Below are positions 8,005 to 16,955 of a stretch of 64,000 bases of DNA, one piece after another. The number at the start of each line of letters is the position of its first letter. Position 1 is the stretch's first letter. This stretch comes from Lachnospiraceae bacterium (GTDB lineage: Bacteria > Bacillota > Clostridia > Lachnospirales > Lachnospiraceae): the NCBI GenBank assembly GCA_017526745.1, contig JAFXQX010000017.1:31166-95165 (forward strand). The letters are read 5' to 3'. The position numbers and the translations under genes are program-made. Under the pieces are notes generated by a model. That model searched no databases. It was not told the DNA's origin and saw nothing but the letters and a program-made list of their open reading frames with translations.

Positions 8005-9570
8005 ATGTTAAAAAAGACAGTAGTAGCATTTTTAACTATGACTCTTATTGCGTCCTCGTCAGTGTTTGTTATGGCTGAGCCAACAGTAATTGATGGACCG
8101 GTTGAGAGTACAGTTACAGCAAATGATGGTGATGACATTAAGGTTCAAGGAGATGTTGATATTACAGAATCTTCAAATCCGGGAGATTATGTTGGTGTTA
8201 ATGCAAATGGAGGAAATGTTGAAGTAACAGGAGATGTTACGGGAACAGAAGAAGGAGTGGCTTTCAACAATGGAGGTTCGGTCACCGTAGGAGGTGATGT
8301 TAGTGGCGATAGCTTTGGAATTCTATCAGATAACGGTGGTACAGCTAAAGTAGGCGGAGATGTTAATGGCGGAGTTTTTGTGACCGATGCGGATGTCGAG
8401 ATTAAAGGCAACGTTGAGAAGACTAATACAACCGAGTGGTGCCCCGCAGCTGTTCAAGAATCGGGTGACAGCACTATTAAAATCGGTGGAAGTGTAACCT
8501 CATCAGGATCCGGTATCAAAACAGATGGTGATTCGGTTATAGTCATAGAGGGAGCTATAGCAGCTTCGGGATCAAGTGCAGCTATCATTTTGGACCAGTC
8601 AAAGTCCGATTTTGACGATGTCACTTATGAGACTATATACTCGAAAGATGATAGTGTGGGCGTATCAAAGATAGTTGTTCATGAGATAAAAGGAGATCTT
8701 GGAAATGATAGTAATCTTGTAAAAGCCGGCTATCTGTCCGGGACTGAGAACTATTCGACAGGAACCGCTCCCACATTTACGGAAGATGCAGGATTCAGAG
8801 GGGAACAGATCAAGAACATTTTCTACATCATCAAGAAGTCAGAAAACTCGGATAAAGGCATAGCTTCTCTTAGTGGAACGACTCAATTTGACGGAATTTC
8901 TGGCAAAATTGATGCAGCGCCTGAGAATACAAAGATCACAGTCACGGTCAAGGAAGGTTATGGAGTTAAGGCAGGAACAATTGAAATAACGAAGAATGCA
9001 GACGGCACGTATAGTCTTATTGTTCCTCGCGGCGGTGGTGTTACGCTGACAGCCGAATTACTTGAAAAAGCTGCCGAAGAGATCGAGAAGAAGGAAGAGG
9101 AAGAGAAGAAGAACGATAAGGACGACGACAAGAAGGACGAGAGCAAGACGATCGCTACGATAGCGTCAAATAACGTCAGCCCGTTTGTTGCGTATGCACC
9201 CGTGTTAACGATCGGAGGAGGCCAGGCCGTATTATCCGGCGGAACATTCGGTGCCGATACAGGTATCAAGATGGAGGAACCCGGACCGCTGGCTGAGGCA
9301 GCATTTGCAGCAGCAATGCCGGCAGGATTTGCAAAGGCATTTTCATTCTCTGTAACAAACGGAGGGCAGACAACATATTCAATTAAGAACGGAAAGATCT
9401 CATTCAAGATTCCTGCACAGTATCTTCTTGCAGGCAGACAGTTCAAGCTGATCGGCGTTGACAAGGACGGAAAAACCAAAGTATTTGATAACGTTGCCAC
9501 TGAAGACGGAAGCTTTGAAGCAGATGTCGACATTGAAGGATATCAGTTCGAACTCGTATACAAAGACTGA
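8005..9570 (+). CDS. Secreted repeat-rich protein of unknown function
   Basis: 521 residues from the ATG at 8005, chosen because AAGGAGG lies 7 bases upstream (7991-7997). A typical signal peptide occupies residues 1-25 and ends in VMA|EP. Residues 30-190 are short Gly/Val/Asp/Asn-rich repeats of the type VKVGGDVNGGV and VEVTGDVTGT, suggestive of a beta-solenoid. A highly charged Glu/Lys/Asp linker lies at about 360-385, followed by a globular C-terminal domain. No LPxTG or S-layer motif is visible. The 5' part is more AT-rich than its neighbours. Flanked by terminators on both sides, it is a single-gene unit. A surface or biofilm-matrix role is conceivable but unsupported. Confidence 0.82.
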   Translation: MLKKTVVAFLTMTLIASSSVFVMAEPTVIDGPVESTVTANDGDDIKVQGDVDITESSNPGDYVGVNANGGNVEVTGDVTGTEEGVAFNNGGSVTVGGDVSGDSFGILSDNGGTAKVGGDVNGGVFVTDADVEIKGNVEKTNTTEWCPAAVQESGDSTIKIGGSVTSSGSGIKTDGDSVIVIEGAIAASGSSAAIILDQSKSDFDDVTYETIYSKDDSVGVSKIVVHEIKGDLGNDSNLVKAGYLSGTENYSTGTAPTFTEDAGFRGEQIKNIFYIIKKSENSDKGIASLSGTTQFDGISGKIDAAPENTKITVTVKEGYGVKAGTIEITKNADGTYSLIVPRGGGVTLTAELLEKAAEEIEKKEEEEKKNDKDDDKKDESKTIATIASNNVSPFVAYAPVLTIGGGQAVLSGGTFGADTGIKMEEPGPLAEAAFAAAMPAGFAKAFSFSVTNGGQTTYSIKNGKISFKIPAQYLLAGRQFKLIGVDKDGKTKVFDNVATEDGSFEADVDIEGYQFELVYKD

Positions 9571-9592
9571 TTGAATAATACCCTCTCATACC

Positions 9593-9626
9593 AAGGGGAC
9601 GGCTCCATACGCGGAGCCGTCCCCTT
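9593..9626. terminator. Bidirectional terminator
   Basis: A perfect 14-bp inverted repeat (AAGGGGACGGCTCC, 9593-9606; GGAGCCGTCCCCTT, 9613-9626) with a 6-base loop, lying between the convergent secreted-protein gene and the minus-strand regulator gene. T-rich flanks are short on both sides, but its position and strength fit termination of both transcripts. Confidence 0.85.
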
Positions 9627-9669
9627 ACTTATATTCGTAGTTATGAAACGCAGGAATCGTCCCGGCGTT

Positions 9670-11052
9670 TCAGTGACTCTGGTAATAGTAGCGCATCAGA
9701 GAATAGCGGGTTTCCGTACCGGTCTTCTCGTAGATGCTGTTGATGTGGCGGTAAACGGTGCGGGTGCTTGTGTTCATATTTGAAGCAATGACAGAGACGT
9801 CATCGTCACTTTCGATAAGGCAGATGAGGAAATCTTTTTCGCGTGGAGTAAGGCCATGGGCTGCTGCGAATTCATCAAGTTTTGAACCGTCAGGAGCATT
9901 TACCTGTTTTTTGTGATATGGGACGGGAATATAGCCGCCAAGAACTATACAAAGCAATACGGCCGATGTGAGCAGCGCCTCGATGGTAATACGTGTCATT
10001 ACGGATGTATTGGAAAACGCCGGATGGATCGCGTCACATACGCATGCAAGGACGCGGCTTAAGCCTGCGACAAGCTGCGGATGCGAAGTCTTGGGAGCAA
10101 GATCCCAGAAAAAGACGTTTAAGAACACTATCTGGGATACTACTATAACGTAGTAGTGGCATGTTGCGGTGATGACGTGCCCTTCCTGAAGCATGAACGG
10201 GAGCGGAAACGACATGATCGACATGCAAAGGGCGCATACCATCAGCCATTTCCGACGTCCAAGATCTGCCAGGAATCCGCCGACCAGATAGCCGGCAGCA
10301 CCGAACAGTCTCGGCCATGCATACATTGACATGTCACCGGAGAAGCTCAGCGAGATTATTATGGTGTCAGTAAGCCCGTTGATCATATACAGCATTATCA
10401 TTGCGGCACATCCTGCCACTATGATCATTTTGCCGGGAAGCGCAGGATCACCTCTTCGGGCATATTCAAGCGGTTCGTCAAACATCCATTCAAAGCGTTT
10501 TTTTGATACGATGGTCAGATACGTGGTGAATGCAAACCCTGCGAGCAGGAGTACTAACATGGCAATGTTTGAAGGGATCAGGAATTGAACCGTCATCTGG
10601 ATCAGGAACGCGGCGGCGCCCGCAATACCGGACAGCCTTCCGATATATGCGTGTCCGACATGACCCATCGCATAATAGTAATATACGGCACCACCAAGGA
10701 AGCCGAGTGAGATGAGCGTTACCGTACACGATATTATATAGCCCACAGGACCGGTCTTAATGAACAGTTCCATGATGCCGGCCATTCCTGCAATGAATAT
10801 GATATCTGATGCAAGCATTGTGATACGTCTTGTACGTATATCCGACTCAAACTTCTGACTTAACGGGAACAGAAGAAATCCCACGGCAAGCGCCGGCATC
10901 TTAAGATAGTGGAGTATTGCTCCTGTCCCCTCAAGATGGTATGCGGATTGGTCCATACATATGAGGCATAACATGTATTCGGACATATACACGGTGAAGA
11001 GTATGGCCATCGTGATGTGTTTGCTGTTTATTGTACCTGCTTTTGTTTTCAT
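9670..11052 (-). CDS. Membrane-integrated LuxR-family regulator (12-TM plus HTH)
   Basis: 460 residues. The first 370 or so are about 12 hydrophobic segments with an MFS-like layout, for example a GRRKWLMV loop in the middle. The C-terminal 65 residues are a LuxR/GerE helix-turn-helix beginning LTPREKDFL and containing STRTVYRHINSIYEKTG. Such fusions occur in Eggerthellaceae and Lachnospiraceae, where the membrane part is thought to sense a ligand and the HTH to act on nearby genes. The gene stands alone on the minus strand and faces away from the receiver-protein gene at 11219, which makes that intergenic space a possible target. Confidence 0.9.
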   Translation of the reverse strand: MKTKAGTINSKHITMAILFTVYMSEYMLCLICMDQSAYHLEGTGAILHYLKMPALAVGFLLFPLSQKFESDIRTRRITMLASDIIFIAGMAGIMELFIKTGPVGYIISCTVTLISLGFLGGAVYYYYAMGHVGHAYIGRLSGIAGAAAFLIQMTVQFLIPSNIAMLVLLLAGFAFTTYLTIVSKKRFEWMFDEPLEYARRGDPALPGKMIIVAGCAAMIMLYMINGLTDTIIISLSFSGDMSMYAWPRLFGAAGYLVGGFLADLGRRKWLMVCALCMSIMSFPLPFMLQEGHVITATCHYYVIVVSQIVFLNVFFWDLAPKTSHPQLVAGLSRVLACVCDAIHPAFSNTSVMTRITIEALLTSAVLLCIVLGGYIPVPYHKKQVNAPDGSKLDEFAAAHGLTPREKDFLICLIESDDDVSVIASNMNTSTRTVYRHINSIYEKTGTETRYSLMRYYYQSH

Positions 11053-11097
11053 TTATGATCTGACAGTTGTAAAGATGGTTAACGGTCTTCATGTATC

Positions 11098-11103
11098 ATT
11101 ATA
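11098..11103 (-). promoter_or_regulatory. Probable -10 box of the LuxR-family gene
   Basis: On the minus strand this reads TATAAT, 46 bases upstream of the ATG. With a 17-base spacer the -35 would be ATTGTT, a weak match, which fits a regulated promoter. Confidence 0.5.
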
Positions 11104-11218
11104 TCATATGGGATGAGTGCAACAATACAATATATAGTGTCTTTCGCACAAAGATATGTTAGAATAATCGTGTATGTGCTTTGACGGACAGTTGCGTACA
11201 TTACATCAGGGAGAGCAG

Positions 11219-12211
11219 ATGGATAAGAGTATCTTATATCTTCAGGCAAATGAGAGGATAGCGGACAACCTGAAAGGCCGGTTTAACGACGAAGGGATAG
11301 AGTTCATCCATGCCTCGAACGCTGCGGAGGCCTTTGAACTTCTGAAGCAGAGGGAATTCTATCTGATGCTGACCGACGGGTTCATACCGGATATGCGGGT
11401 TCATGATTTTGTGCAGAAATGTGCTTCGGAATATCCGGACATGATACTTGATGTCTGCATGGATCTGACCGATCCGAAGTATGTTCCGATCATCGTCAAT
11501 GAGGACTGCGTAAGGAAGGTCTTCCTGCCTCCGTGGAATATCGAGGATATCGTTGAAGGCGTCAAGTCTTCGATCGATGAGGCTTTCATACACAGGGACC
11601 TGGTCAGACGGATAAATGCCCTTGCCGACGATGAAAAGTCATTTGCCAAAACGATAGATAATCTGAAGACATCGCTCTTAAAGCAGCAGTACAGTTACAA
11701 CAAGATCGCCCCCTTTTTCAACCGCGTTCTCGATGCGTTCATCAAGCGCAAGAACATGAGCAGGGGCTACAGTGATTTTGTCAAGAAAACATGCGACAAG
11801 ATGCTGCGTCTCCAGACGACCGAGTATTTCAAAGTGTCCGAGCTTACCAGGATCATCTCGGCGAACGTGGAAGATGCCGTAAAGAATAATCCCGGGATCA
11901 GTTTAGACGGGGTTAAGAGTTGTCTGTACGGCGATGTTGCAAGAGCCTCGATGGCGGATCTTACGTTTTCACTCTGGGTCCTTGCGTATATTGAGGGATT
12001 AAAGTGCAGCAATGCATCCATGTCGGTCGACAGCAGGTTTGTTACGAGCAGAAAATGCGAATACAGCCTTACCGTCAAGGGCACAAAGAAAAAGGAACTG
12101 CCTGTTGAGATACAGGTTTATGTGGCCAATATTCTCGGAAATATCGTTGACGAGTACCAGAAATACGATACAGACGACGGGTGGACCTATGAATTGCGAA
12201 TAGCTCTCTAG
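11219..12211 (+). CDS. Atypical receiver-domain protein
   Basis: 330 residues from the ATG at 11219, preceded by CAGGGAGAG. The first 120 residues have a CheY-like pattern: ILYLQANE, then LMLTDGFIPDM holding the probable phospho-accepting Asp, then KVFLPPWNIEDI where a KPF/KPW-type motif should be. The usual acidic pair at the end of strand 1 is replaced by QANE, so phosphorylation is doubtful. Residues 140-330 are helical at first and then mixed, possibly a degenerate histidine-kinase-like or output domain I cannot identify. It is 30 bases upstream of the PBP1A gene on the same strand. Confidence 0.75.
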   Translation: MDKSILYLQANERIADNLKGRFNDEGIEFIHASNAAEAFELLKQREFYLMLTDGFIPDMRVHDFVQKCASEYPDMILDVCMDLTDPKYVPIIVNEDCVRKVFLPPWNIEDIVEGVKSSIDEAFIHRDLVRRINALADDEKSFAKTIDNLKTSLLKQQYSYNKIAPFFNRVLDAFIKRKNMSRGYSDFVKKTCDKMLRLQTTEYFKVSELTRIISANVEDAVKNNPGISLDGVKSCLYGDVARASMADLTFSLWVLAYIEGLKCSNASMSVDSRFVTSRKCEYSLTVKGTKKKELPVEIQVYVANILGNIVDEYQKYDTDDGWTYELRIAL

Positions 12212-12241
12212 TCTGTTACAATTATAGTTTGAGGATCATTT

Positions 12242-14938
12242 ATGAACTACGGTAGAAGAGGAATTAAAAAACGCCAGAGAGCGATGAACTCTCCGGTCAC
12301 AAAGGTCGGGAAATTCTGCGGTGTGAGCCTGTTTGCGCTCGCAACGTTTTGTGCTGTCGTTGCGGCCGTTGTCGGACTGTGTGCCGGTATCGGCCTGTTC
12401 ATGGGCGTTGTTGATACGGCTCCCGATATTTCGAATGTGGATGTTTCTCCCGCCGGTTATTCAACGACCGTGTATGACAACCAGGGCAATCAGATCACAA
12501 AACTGATCGCGGAAAACTCCAACCGCGTGTACGTCAAGCTCGACAAGATCCCGCTTGATATGCAGCATGCTTTTGTTGCGATAGAGGACGAGAGATTTTA
12601 CACGCATAACGGTATCGATATAAAAGGTATCATGCGTGCCGGTGTCAAGGCCTTGAGCGGAAACCTGCATCAGGGTGCATCGACCATCACGCAGCAGCTT
12701 TTAAAGAACAACGTGTTCACTTCGTGGACCGAAGAAAGCAGCATGATCGACAAGTTCAAGCGTAAGTTCCAGGAGCAGTACTGTGCCATCCAGCTTGAGA
12801 AGCAGATGACCAAAGACGAGATACTCGAGAATTACCTGAACACCATTAACCTTGGTCAGGGAACGCTCGGAGTACAGGCCGCATCCCAAAGATACTTCGG
12901 TAAGAACGTATCAGACCTGAACATTTCGGAGAGTGCCGTGATCGCATGTATCACGCAGAACCCTTCCAAGTGGAATCCCATATCGCACCCCGACAACAAT
13001 GCAAAGAGGCGCGAGGAAGTCCTGACCAAGATGCGCGATCAGGGCTACATCACTCCCGCACAGTTTGATGAGGCTATGGCAGATGATGTGTATTCGCGCA
13101 TCCAGGTCGTTAACGAGAAGGTTGAAAAGAAAACGATCTATACATATTTTGTCGATGAACTTACCGAACAGGTGTTAAAGGATCTTATCGAAAACCTCGG
13201 CTATTCGGATGCCCAGGCGTATAATGCGCTGTACAGCGGAGGACTTTCGATCTTCACGACGCAGGATCCCGAGATACAGAAGATATGCGATGAGGAGTTC
13301 GCGAACGAGGAGAACTATCCTCCGAAGACGAGATACTATCTCAAATACGAAGCTTCCTACCTTGATTCGGACAACGAAGCGGTCAATTATTCAACCCAGT
13401 ATTTCGAACAGCATTTCAAGGAAAAACGCGGAAAATCATTCAACTGCATATTTGATACGGAAGAGGAAGCACAGGAGGCGATAGACGAGTTCAAGGCCGA
13501 TGTTGAGGCCGAAAAACCCGGAATGGAGTTCGTGACCGAATCCATCTCACTGACTCCGCAGCCCCAGGCAAGCGTGACGATCATCGAGCAGTCAACCGGC
13601 GAGGTCAAGGCTGTTGTCGGAGGAAGAGGTGCCAAGAAAGCAAGCCTTACTCTTAACCGTGCGACCGACACAAAGCGTCAGCCAGGATCATGCTTCAAGG
13701 TGCTCGCAGCGTATGCGCCCGCACTTGACGCAGGGGGAAAATCACTTGCTTCGACCCAGGTCGACGAGCCATACAGTTACGCAAACGGAAGACCGGTCAA
13801 GAACTGGTACAGCGGATACAAGGGCATATGTACATACAGATACGGTATCGAGCAGTCGCTTAATATCGTTGCGGTCAAGACAATCACCGAGATTACTCCC
13901 CAGCTCGGATTCGATTATCTGCTCAATTTCGGATTTACGACGCTTGTTGACAGAAGGACGGAAAGAGACGGGAGCATATCTTCCGATATCACGCAGGCAC
14001 TTGCGCTCGGAGGTCTTACCGACGGTATCACGAACATGGAGATGGCAGCCGCATTTGCCACGATCGCAAACGGCGGTGAGTATATCAAGCCCATGTTCTA
14101 CACAAAGATCCTCGACCACGACGGAAACGTCCTGATAGATAATACACCCAAGACAAGACGTGTCCTTAAAGAGACTACGGCATTCCTTCTAACAAGCGCG
14201 ATGGAAGACGTTGTAAAAAAAGGTACCGGTGCGAAAGTCAATTTCGGTAATATGGCAATAGCCGGAAAGACCGGTACGACGACGAGTAATGTCGATGTAT
14301 GGTTCTCGGGATACACTCCGTACTATACGTGTGTTGCATGGTCCGGATACGACAATAACGTTCACATGAACGGAAGCGGTGAGACGGGAACTGCCAAAGT
14401 GTTATGGAAGGCCATCATGGGAAGGATCCATGAAGGCAAGGAATACAGATCGTTCACCGAGCCGGAAGGCATAACCACTGCGACCGTCTGCAAGAGAACA
14501 GGCGGACTTGCAACCGATATATGCCGTGCGGACGGAAGTGCGATCACGGAATTCTTTGCGGAAGGGACCGTACCGACGGAACCCTGCTCGAATCATTACG
14601 GAGACGTATTTGATACCGGACTTGTGTGCGCCATGACCGGACAGAAGGCGACGGCTACGTGTCCTTATGCATATGAAGGCGATCCGACTGCGGAAGGATT
14701 CTGTCCTCACAGTACGATAAACGGAGTTGCGGCTCAGGATTATTACAATCTTTTGCAGGCTCAGGCAGCCGGCCTTGTTCCGGGAGTTCCCGGCATCCCG
14801 GGCGCAGATCCCGCATCGACGCTCGATCCTGCGGCAGCGGCAGCAGCCGCGGCGGCACAGCAGCAGGCGCTCCTTGATGCCATGAATGCGGCAAATGCAG
14901 CGGCAGCCGCACAGGCGGCCATTACCCCGCCGCAGTGA
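12242..14938 (+). CDS. ponA: Class A penicillin-binding protein (PBP1A type)
   Basis: 898 residues; a bifunctional peptidoglycan synthase anchored in the membrane. The cytoplasmic basic tail is followed by one TM segment at about 28-55. The GT51 glycosyltransferase has catalytic Glu115 in IEDERFYTH and the GASTITQQL motif. The transpeptidase has SxxK at Ser483/Lys486 (PGSCFK), an SLN motif in EQSLNIVAVK, and KTGT at Lys676. It polymerises and cross-links glycan strands outside the membrane. The C-terminal 70 residues form a low-complexity Gly/Pro then Ala/Gln-rich tail (runs of Ala near 860-890), typical of disordered PBP1A tails. It ends 3 bases before the next gene. Confidence 0.95.
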   Translation: MNYGRRGIKKRQRAMNSPVTKVGKFCGVSLFALATFCAVVAAVVGLCAGIGLFMGVVDTAPDISNVDVSPAGYSTTVYDNQGNQITKLIAENSNRVYVKLDKIPLDMQHAFVAIEDERFYTHNGIDIKGIMRAGVKALSGNLHQGASTITQQLLKNNVFTSWTEESSMIDKFKRKFQEQYCAIQLEKQMTKDEILENYLNTINLGQGTLGVQAASQRYFGKNVSDLNISESAVIACITQNPSKWNPISHPDNNAKRREEVLTKMRDQGYITPAQFDEAMADDVYSRIQVVNEKVEKKTIYTYFVDELTEQVLKDLIENLGYSDAQAYNALYSGGLSIFTTQDPEIQKICDEEFANEENYPPKTRYYLKYEASYLDSDNEAVNYSTQYFEQHFKEKRGKSFNCIFDTEEEAQEAIDEFKADVEAEKPGMEFVTESISLTPQPQASVTIIEQSTGEVKAVVGGRGAKKASLTLNRATDTKRQPGSCFKVLAAYAPALDAGGKSLASTQVDEPYSYANGRPVKNWYSGYKGICTYRYGIEQSLNIVAVKTITEITPQLGFDYLLNFGFTTLVDRRTERDGSISSDITQALALGGLTDGITNMEMAAAFATIANGGEYIKPMFYTKILDHDGNVLIDNTPKTRRVLKETTAFLLTSAMEDVVKKGTGAKVNFGNMAIAGKTGTTTSNVDVWFSGYTPYYTCVAWSGYDNNVHMNGSGETGTAKVLWKAIMGRIHEGKEYRSFTEPEGITTATVCKRTGGLATDICRADGSAITEFFAEGTVPTEPCSNHYGDVFDTGLVCAMTGQKATATCPYAYEGDPTAEGFCPHSTINGVAAQDYYNLLQAQAAGLVPGVPGIPGADPASTLDPAAAAAAAAAQQQALLDAMNAANAAAAAQAAITPPQ

Positions 14939-14941
14939 TCC

Positions 14942-15583
14942 ATGGATGGCTGGCGGCATCTTCACACCGGCGGGACGGGTGAGATAGAGGAAAAAAAGTC
15001 CCGTTTTATAGCAACGATCGAGCCGGTCTCTTCCGAGGAAGAGGCTTCGGCTTTTATTTCTGAAATAAAGAAAAAATACTGGGATGCCAGACATAACTGC
15101 AGTGCCTTTGTTATCGGAGAAAAAGGTGAGAAGACAAGGTGCTCGGATGACGGTGAACCTTCCGGGACCGCCGGCCGGCCTATGCTCGATATATTAACGA
15201 GAGAGCATATCACAGATGCATGTGTCGTGGTAACGCGCTATTTCGGAGGCACGCTCCTTGGCACCGGAGGACTTGTAAGGGCGTATTCCGCCGCAGTGGC
15301 CGAAGGCCTTAAAGCGTGTACATTGATCGAGAAAAAGCACGGTTTTTTTGCCGGGATAACGTGTGATTATAACGATTATGACAGGATAAGGAATCTTGCG
15401 GAAAAAAAAGGTTATCATATAGCAGGGATCGATTACGGGCAAAAGGTTGTGATCAACATGATAGCCGATGATCCCGGCCGCCTGTCGGCCGATATTACCG
15501 ATCTGACATCGGGACGGGCCGTTATCGCTAAACCAAAGAGCATAACATATGCCCTTGATGATAAGGGGCAGATCATAGAGTGA
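14942..15583 (+). CDS. IMPACT/YigZ family protein
   Basis: 213 residues. The N-terminal UPF0029 (IMPACT) domain has KKSRFIATI, a DARHNCSAFVIG strand, the DDGEPSGTAGRPML signature and VVVTRYFGGTLLGTGG; the C-terminal ferredoxin-like domain follows (about residues 135-213). Homologues are YigZ of E. coli and YvyE of B. subtilis; mammalian IMPACT regulates translation via GCN2, but the bacterial role is not settled. It begins 3 bases after the PBP1A stop; the PBP1A end (CCGCAGTGATCC) gives no good ribosome binding site, so translation may be coupled. Confidence 0.92.
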   Translation: MDGWRHLHTGGTGEIEEKKSRFIATIEPVSSEEEASAFISEIKKKYWDARHNCSAFVIGEKGEKTRCSDDGEPSGTAGRPMLDILTREHITDACVVVTRYFGGTLLGTGGLVRAYSAAVAEGLKACTLIEKKHGFFAGITCDYNDYDRIRNLAEKKGYHIAGIDYGQKVVINMIADDPGRLSADITDLTSGRAVIAKPKSITYALDDKGQIIE

Positions 15584-15605
15584 GGGTTTGAAAGGAGATG
15601 CGGGT

Positions 15606-16955
15606 ATGGATGAGAAGATGACTATCGAAGAGATAAAGACGCTAGTGGAAGAAAAACAGTATACCCGCCTCAGACAGATCCTCGTCGAATGGAACGAAGC
15701 GGATATCGCAGCATTTCTTGAGGAACTTCCTCACGAGGAGCAGATCAAGGTCTTCCGTATACTGCCGAAATCGATCGCAGCGGATGTATTCTCCTTCCTT
15801 CCTGTTGAGATCGAGCAGGAGATCATTACGACACTTACCGATCGCGAGGCGGCCAACATCATCAACAACCTGATGGCCGATGATGCTGCGGATCTTATGG
15901 AAGAGATGCCGGCGGGACTGGTCAAAAAACTTCTCGCCAACGCCGATCCCGAAGCGCGGCGCGATATCAACCATCTGCTCCGCTATCCGGAAGATTCTGC
16001 CGGAAGTCTTATGACGGTCGAGTTTGTCGATCTGAAGGAAAATCTCACCGTTCAGGAATGTATAGACAGGATCAGGCGCATAGGTGTTGACAAGGAGACT
16101 ATCGACACATGTTACGTGCTCGATCTCGGAAGACATCTTCTCGGTACTGTCTCTCTTAGGGACCTTCTTTTAAATCCCCCCGATGAGCATGTGTCAGAGT
16201 TCATGAATGATAACGTGATCTCTACAAACACGATGACCGACCAGGAAGAGGTCGCAAGGATGTTCCAGAAATACGACCTTACGACAATGCCTGTTGTGGA
16301 TAATGAAGGCCGTCTCGTCGGTATCATCACTATTGATGACGTTGTCGATATCCTGCAGGAAGAGGTTACGGAGGATATCGAAAAGATGGCAGCTATCCTG
16401 CCGACCGACAAGCCTTATATGAAGACAAACACGCTCGAGACATGGAAAAAGAGGATCCCCTGGCTGCTGCTCCTGATGATCAGTGCTACGGTCACGGGCA
16501 AGATAATAACCCACTATGAGAATGCACTCGGTGCTTATGTTGTTCTGACAAGCTTTATCCCCATGCTCATGGATACCGGAGGAAATGCCGGCGGACAGGC
16601 CAGTGTTACGATCATCCGCGGACTGTCGCTTGATGAGATCGAATGGGGTGACATATTCAAAGTCATATGGAAAGAGATACGCGTTTCGGTCGCGTGCGGC
16701 ATCACTCTGGCGGTGGCGGGATTTGCCAAGATCATGCTGTTCGACCATGTCCCGGTGGTCGTAGCTTTGGTGGTATGCCTGACATTGGTCGTTACGGTTT
16801 TCTTTGCAAAGATCGTAGGGTGCTCGCTGCCGATGATCGCGCAGAAGATAGGCTTTGATCCGGCAGTCATGGCGTCCCCGTTTATCACTACGATAGTGGA
16901 TGCTCTGTCGCTCCTTATTTATTTCCAGTTTGCAACGAGGATATTAGGAATATGA
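15606..16955 (+). CDS. mgtE: Magnesium transporter MgtE
   Basis: 449 residues. The ATG at 15606 is chosen because AAAGGAG lies 9 bases upstream; a TTG at 15588 would add six residues. The N-terminal MgtE_N superhelical domain (residues 5-125), two CBS domains (about 130-255, with VSLRDLLLNPP and GIITIDDVVDILQEE), a plug helix and five TM segments (about 280-449) follow in the standard order. The pore signature MDTGGNAGGQ is present. MgtE is a Mg2+-selective channel gated shut by Mg2+ bound to the cytosolic domains. Its stop overlaps the start of typA by 4 bases. No M-box is visible, the upstream gap being only 22 bases. Confidence 0.95.
   Translation: MDEKMTIEEIKTLVEEKQYTRLRQILVEWNEADIAAFLEELPHEEQIKVFRILPKSIAADVFSFLPVEIEQEIITTLTDREAANIINNLMADDAADLMEEMPAGLVKKLLANADPEARRDINHLLRYPEDSAGSLMTVEFVDLKENLTVQECIDRIRRIGVDKETIDTCYVLDLGRHLLGTVSLRDLLLNPPDEHVSEFMNDNVISTNTMTDQEEVARMFQKYDLTTMPVVDNEGRLVGIITIDDVVDILQEEVTEDIEKMAAILPTDKPYMKTNTLETWKKRIPWLLLLMISATVTGKIITHYENALGAYVVLTSFIPMLMDTGGNAGGQASVTIIRGLSLDEIEWGDIFKVIWKEIRVSVACGITLAVAGFAKIMLFDHVPVVVALVVCLTLVVTVFFAKIVGCSLPMIAQKIGFDPAVMASPFITTIVDALSLLIYFQFATRILGI

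Noticed and set aside
9571..9783. 70-residue plus-strand frame
   Set aside because: It covers the terminator at 9593-9626 and is antisense to the LuxR HTH end; no ribosome binding site.
15588..15606. TTG start of mgtE
   Set aside because: ATG 15606 has AAAGGAG at the right distance, whereas the TTG overlaps that site.
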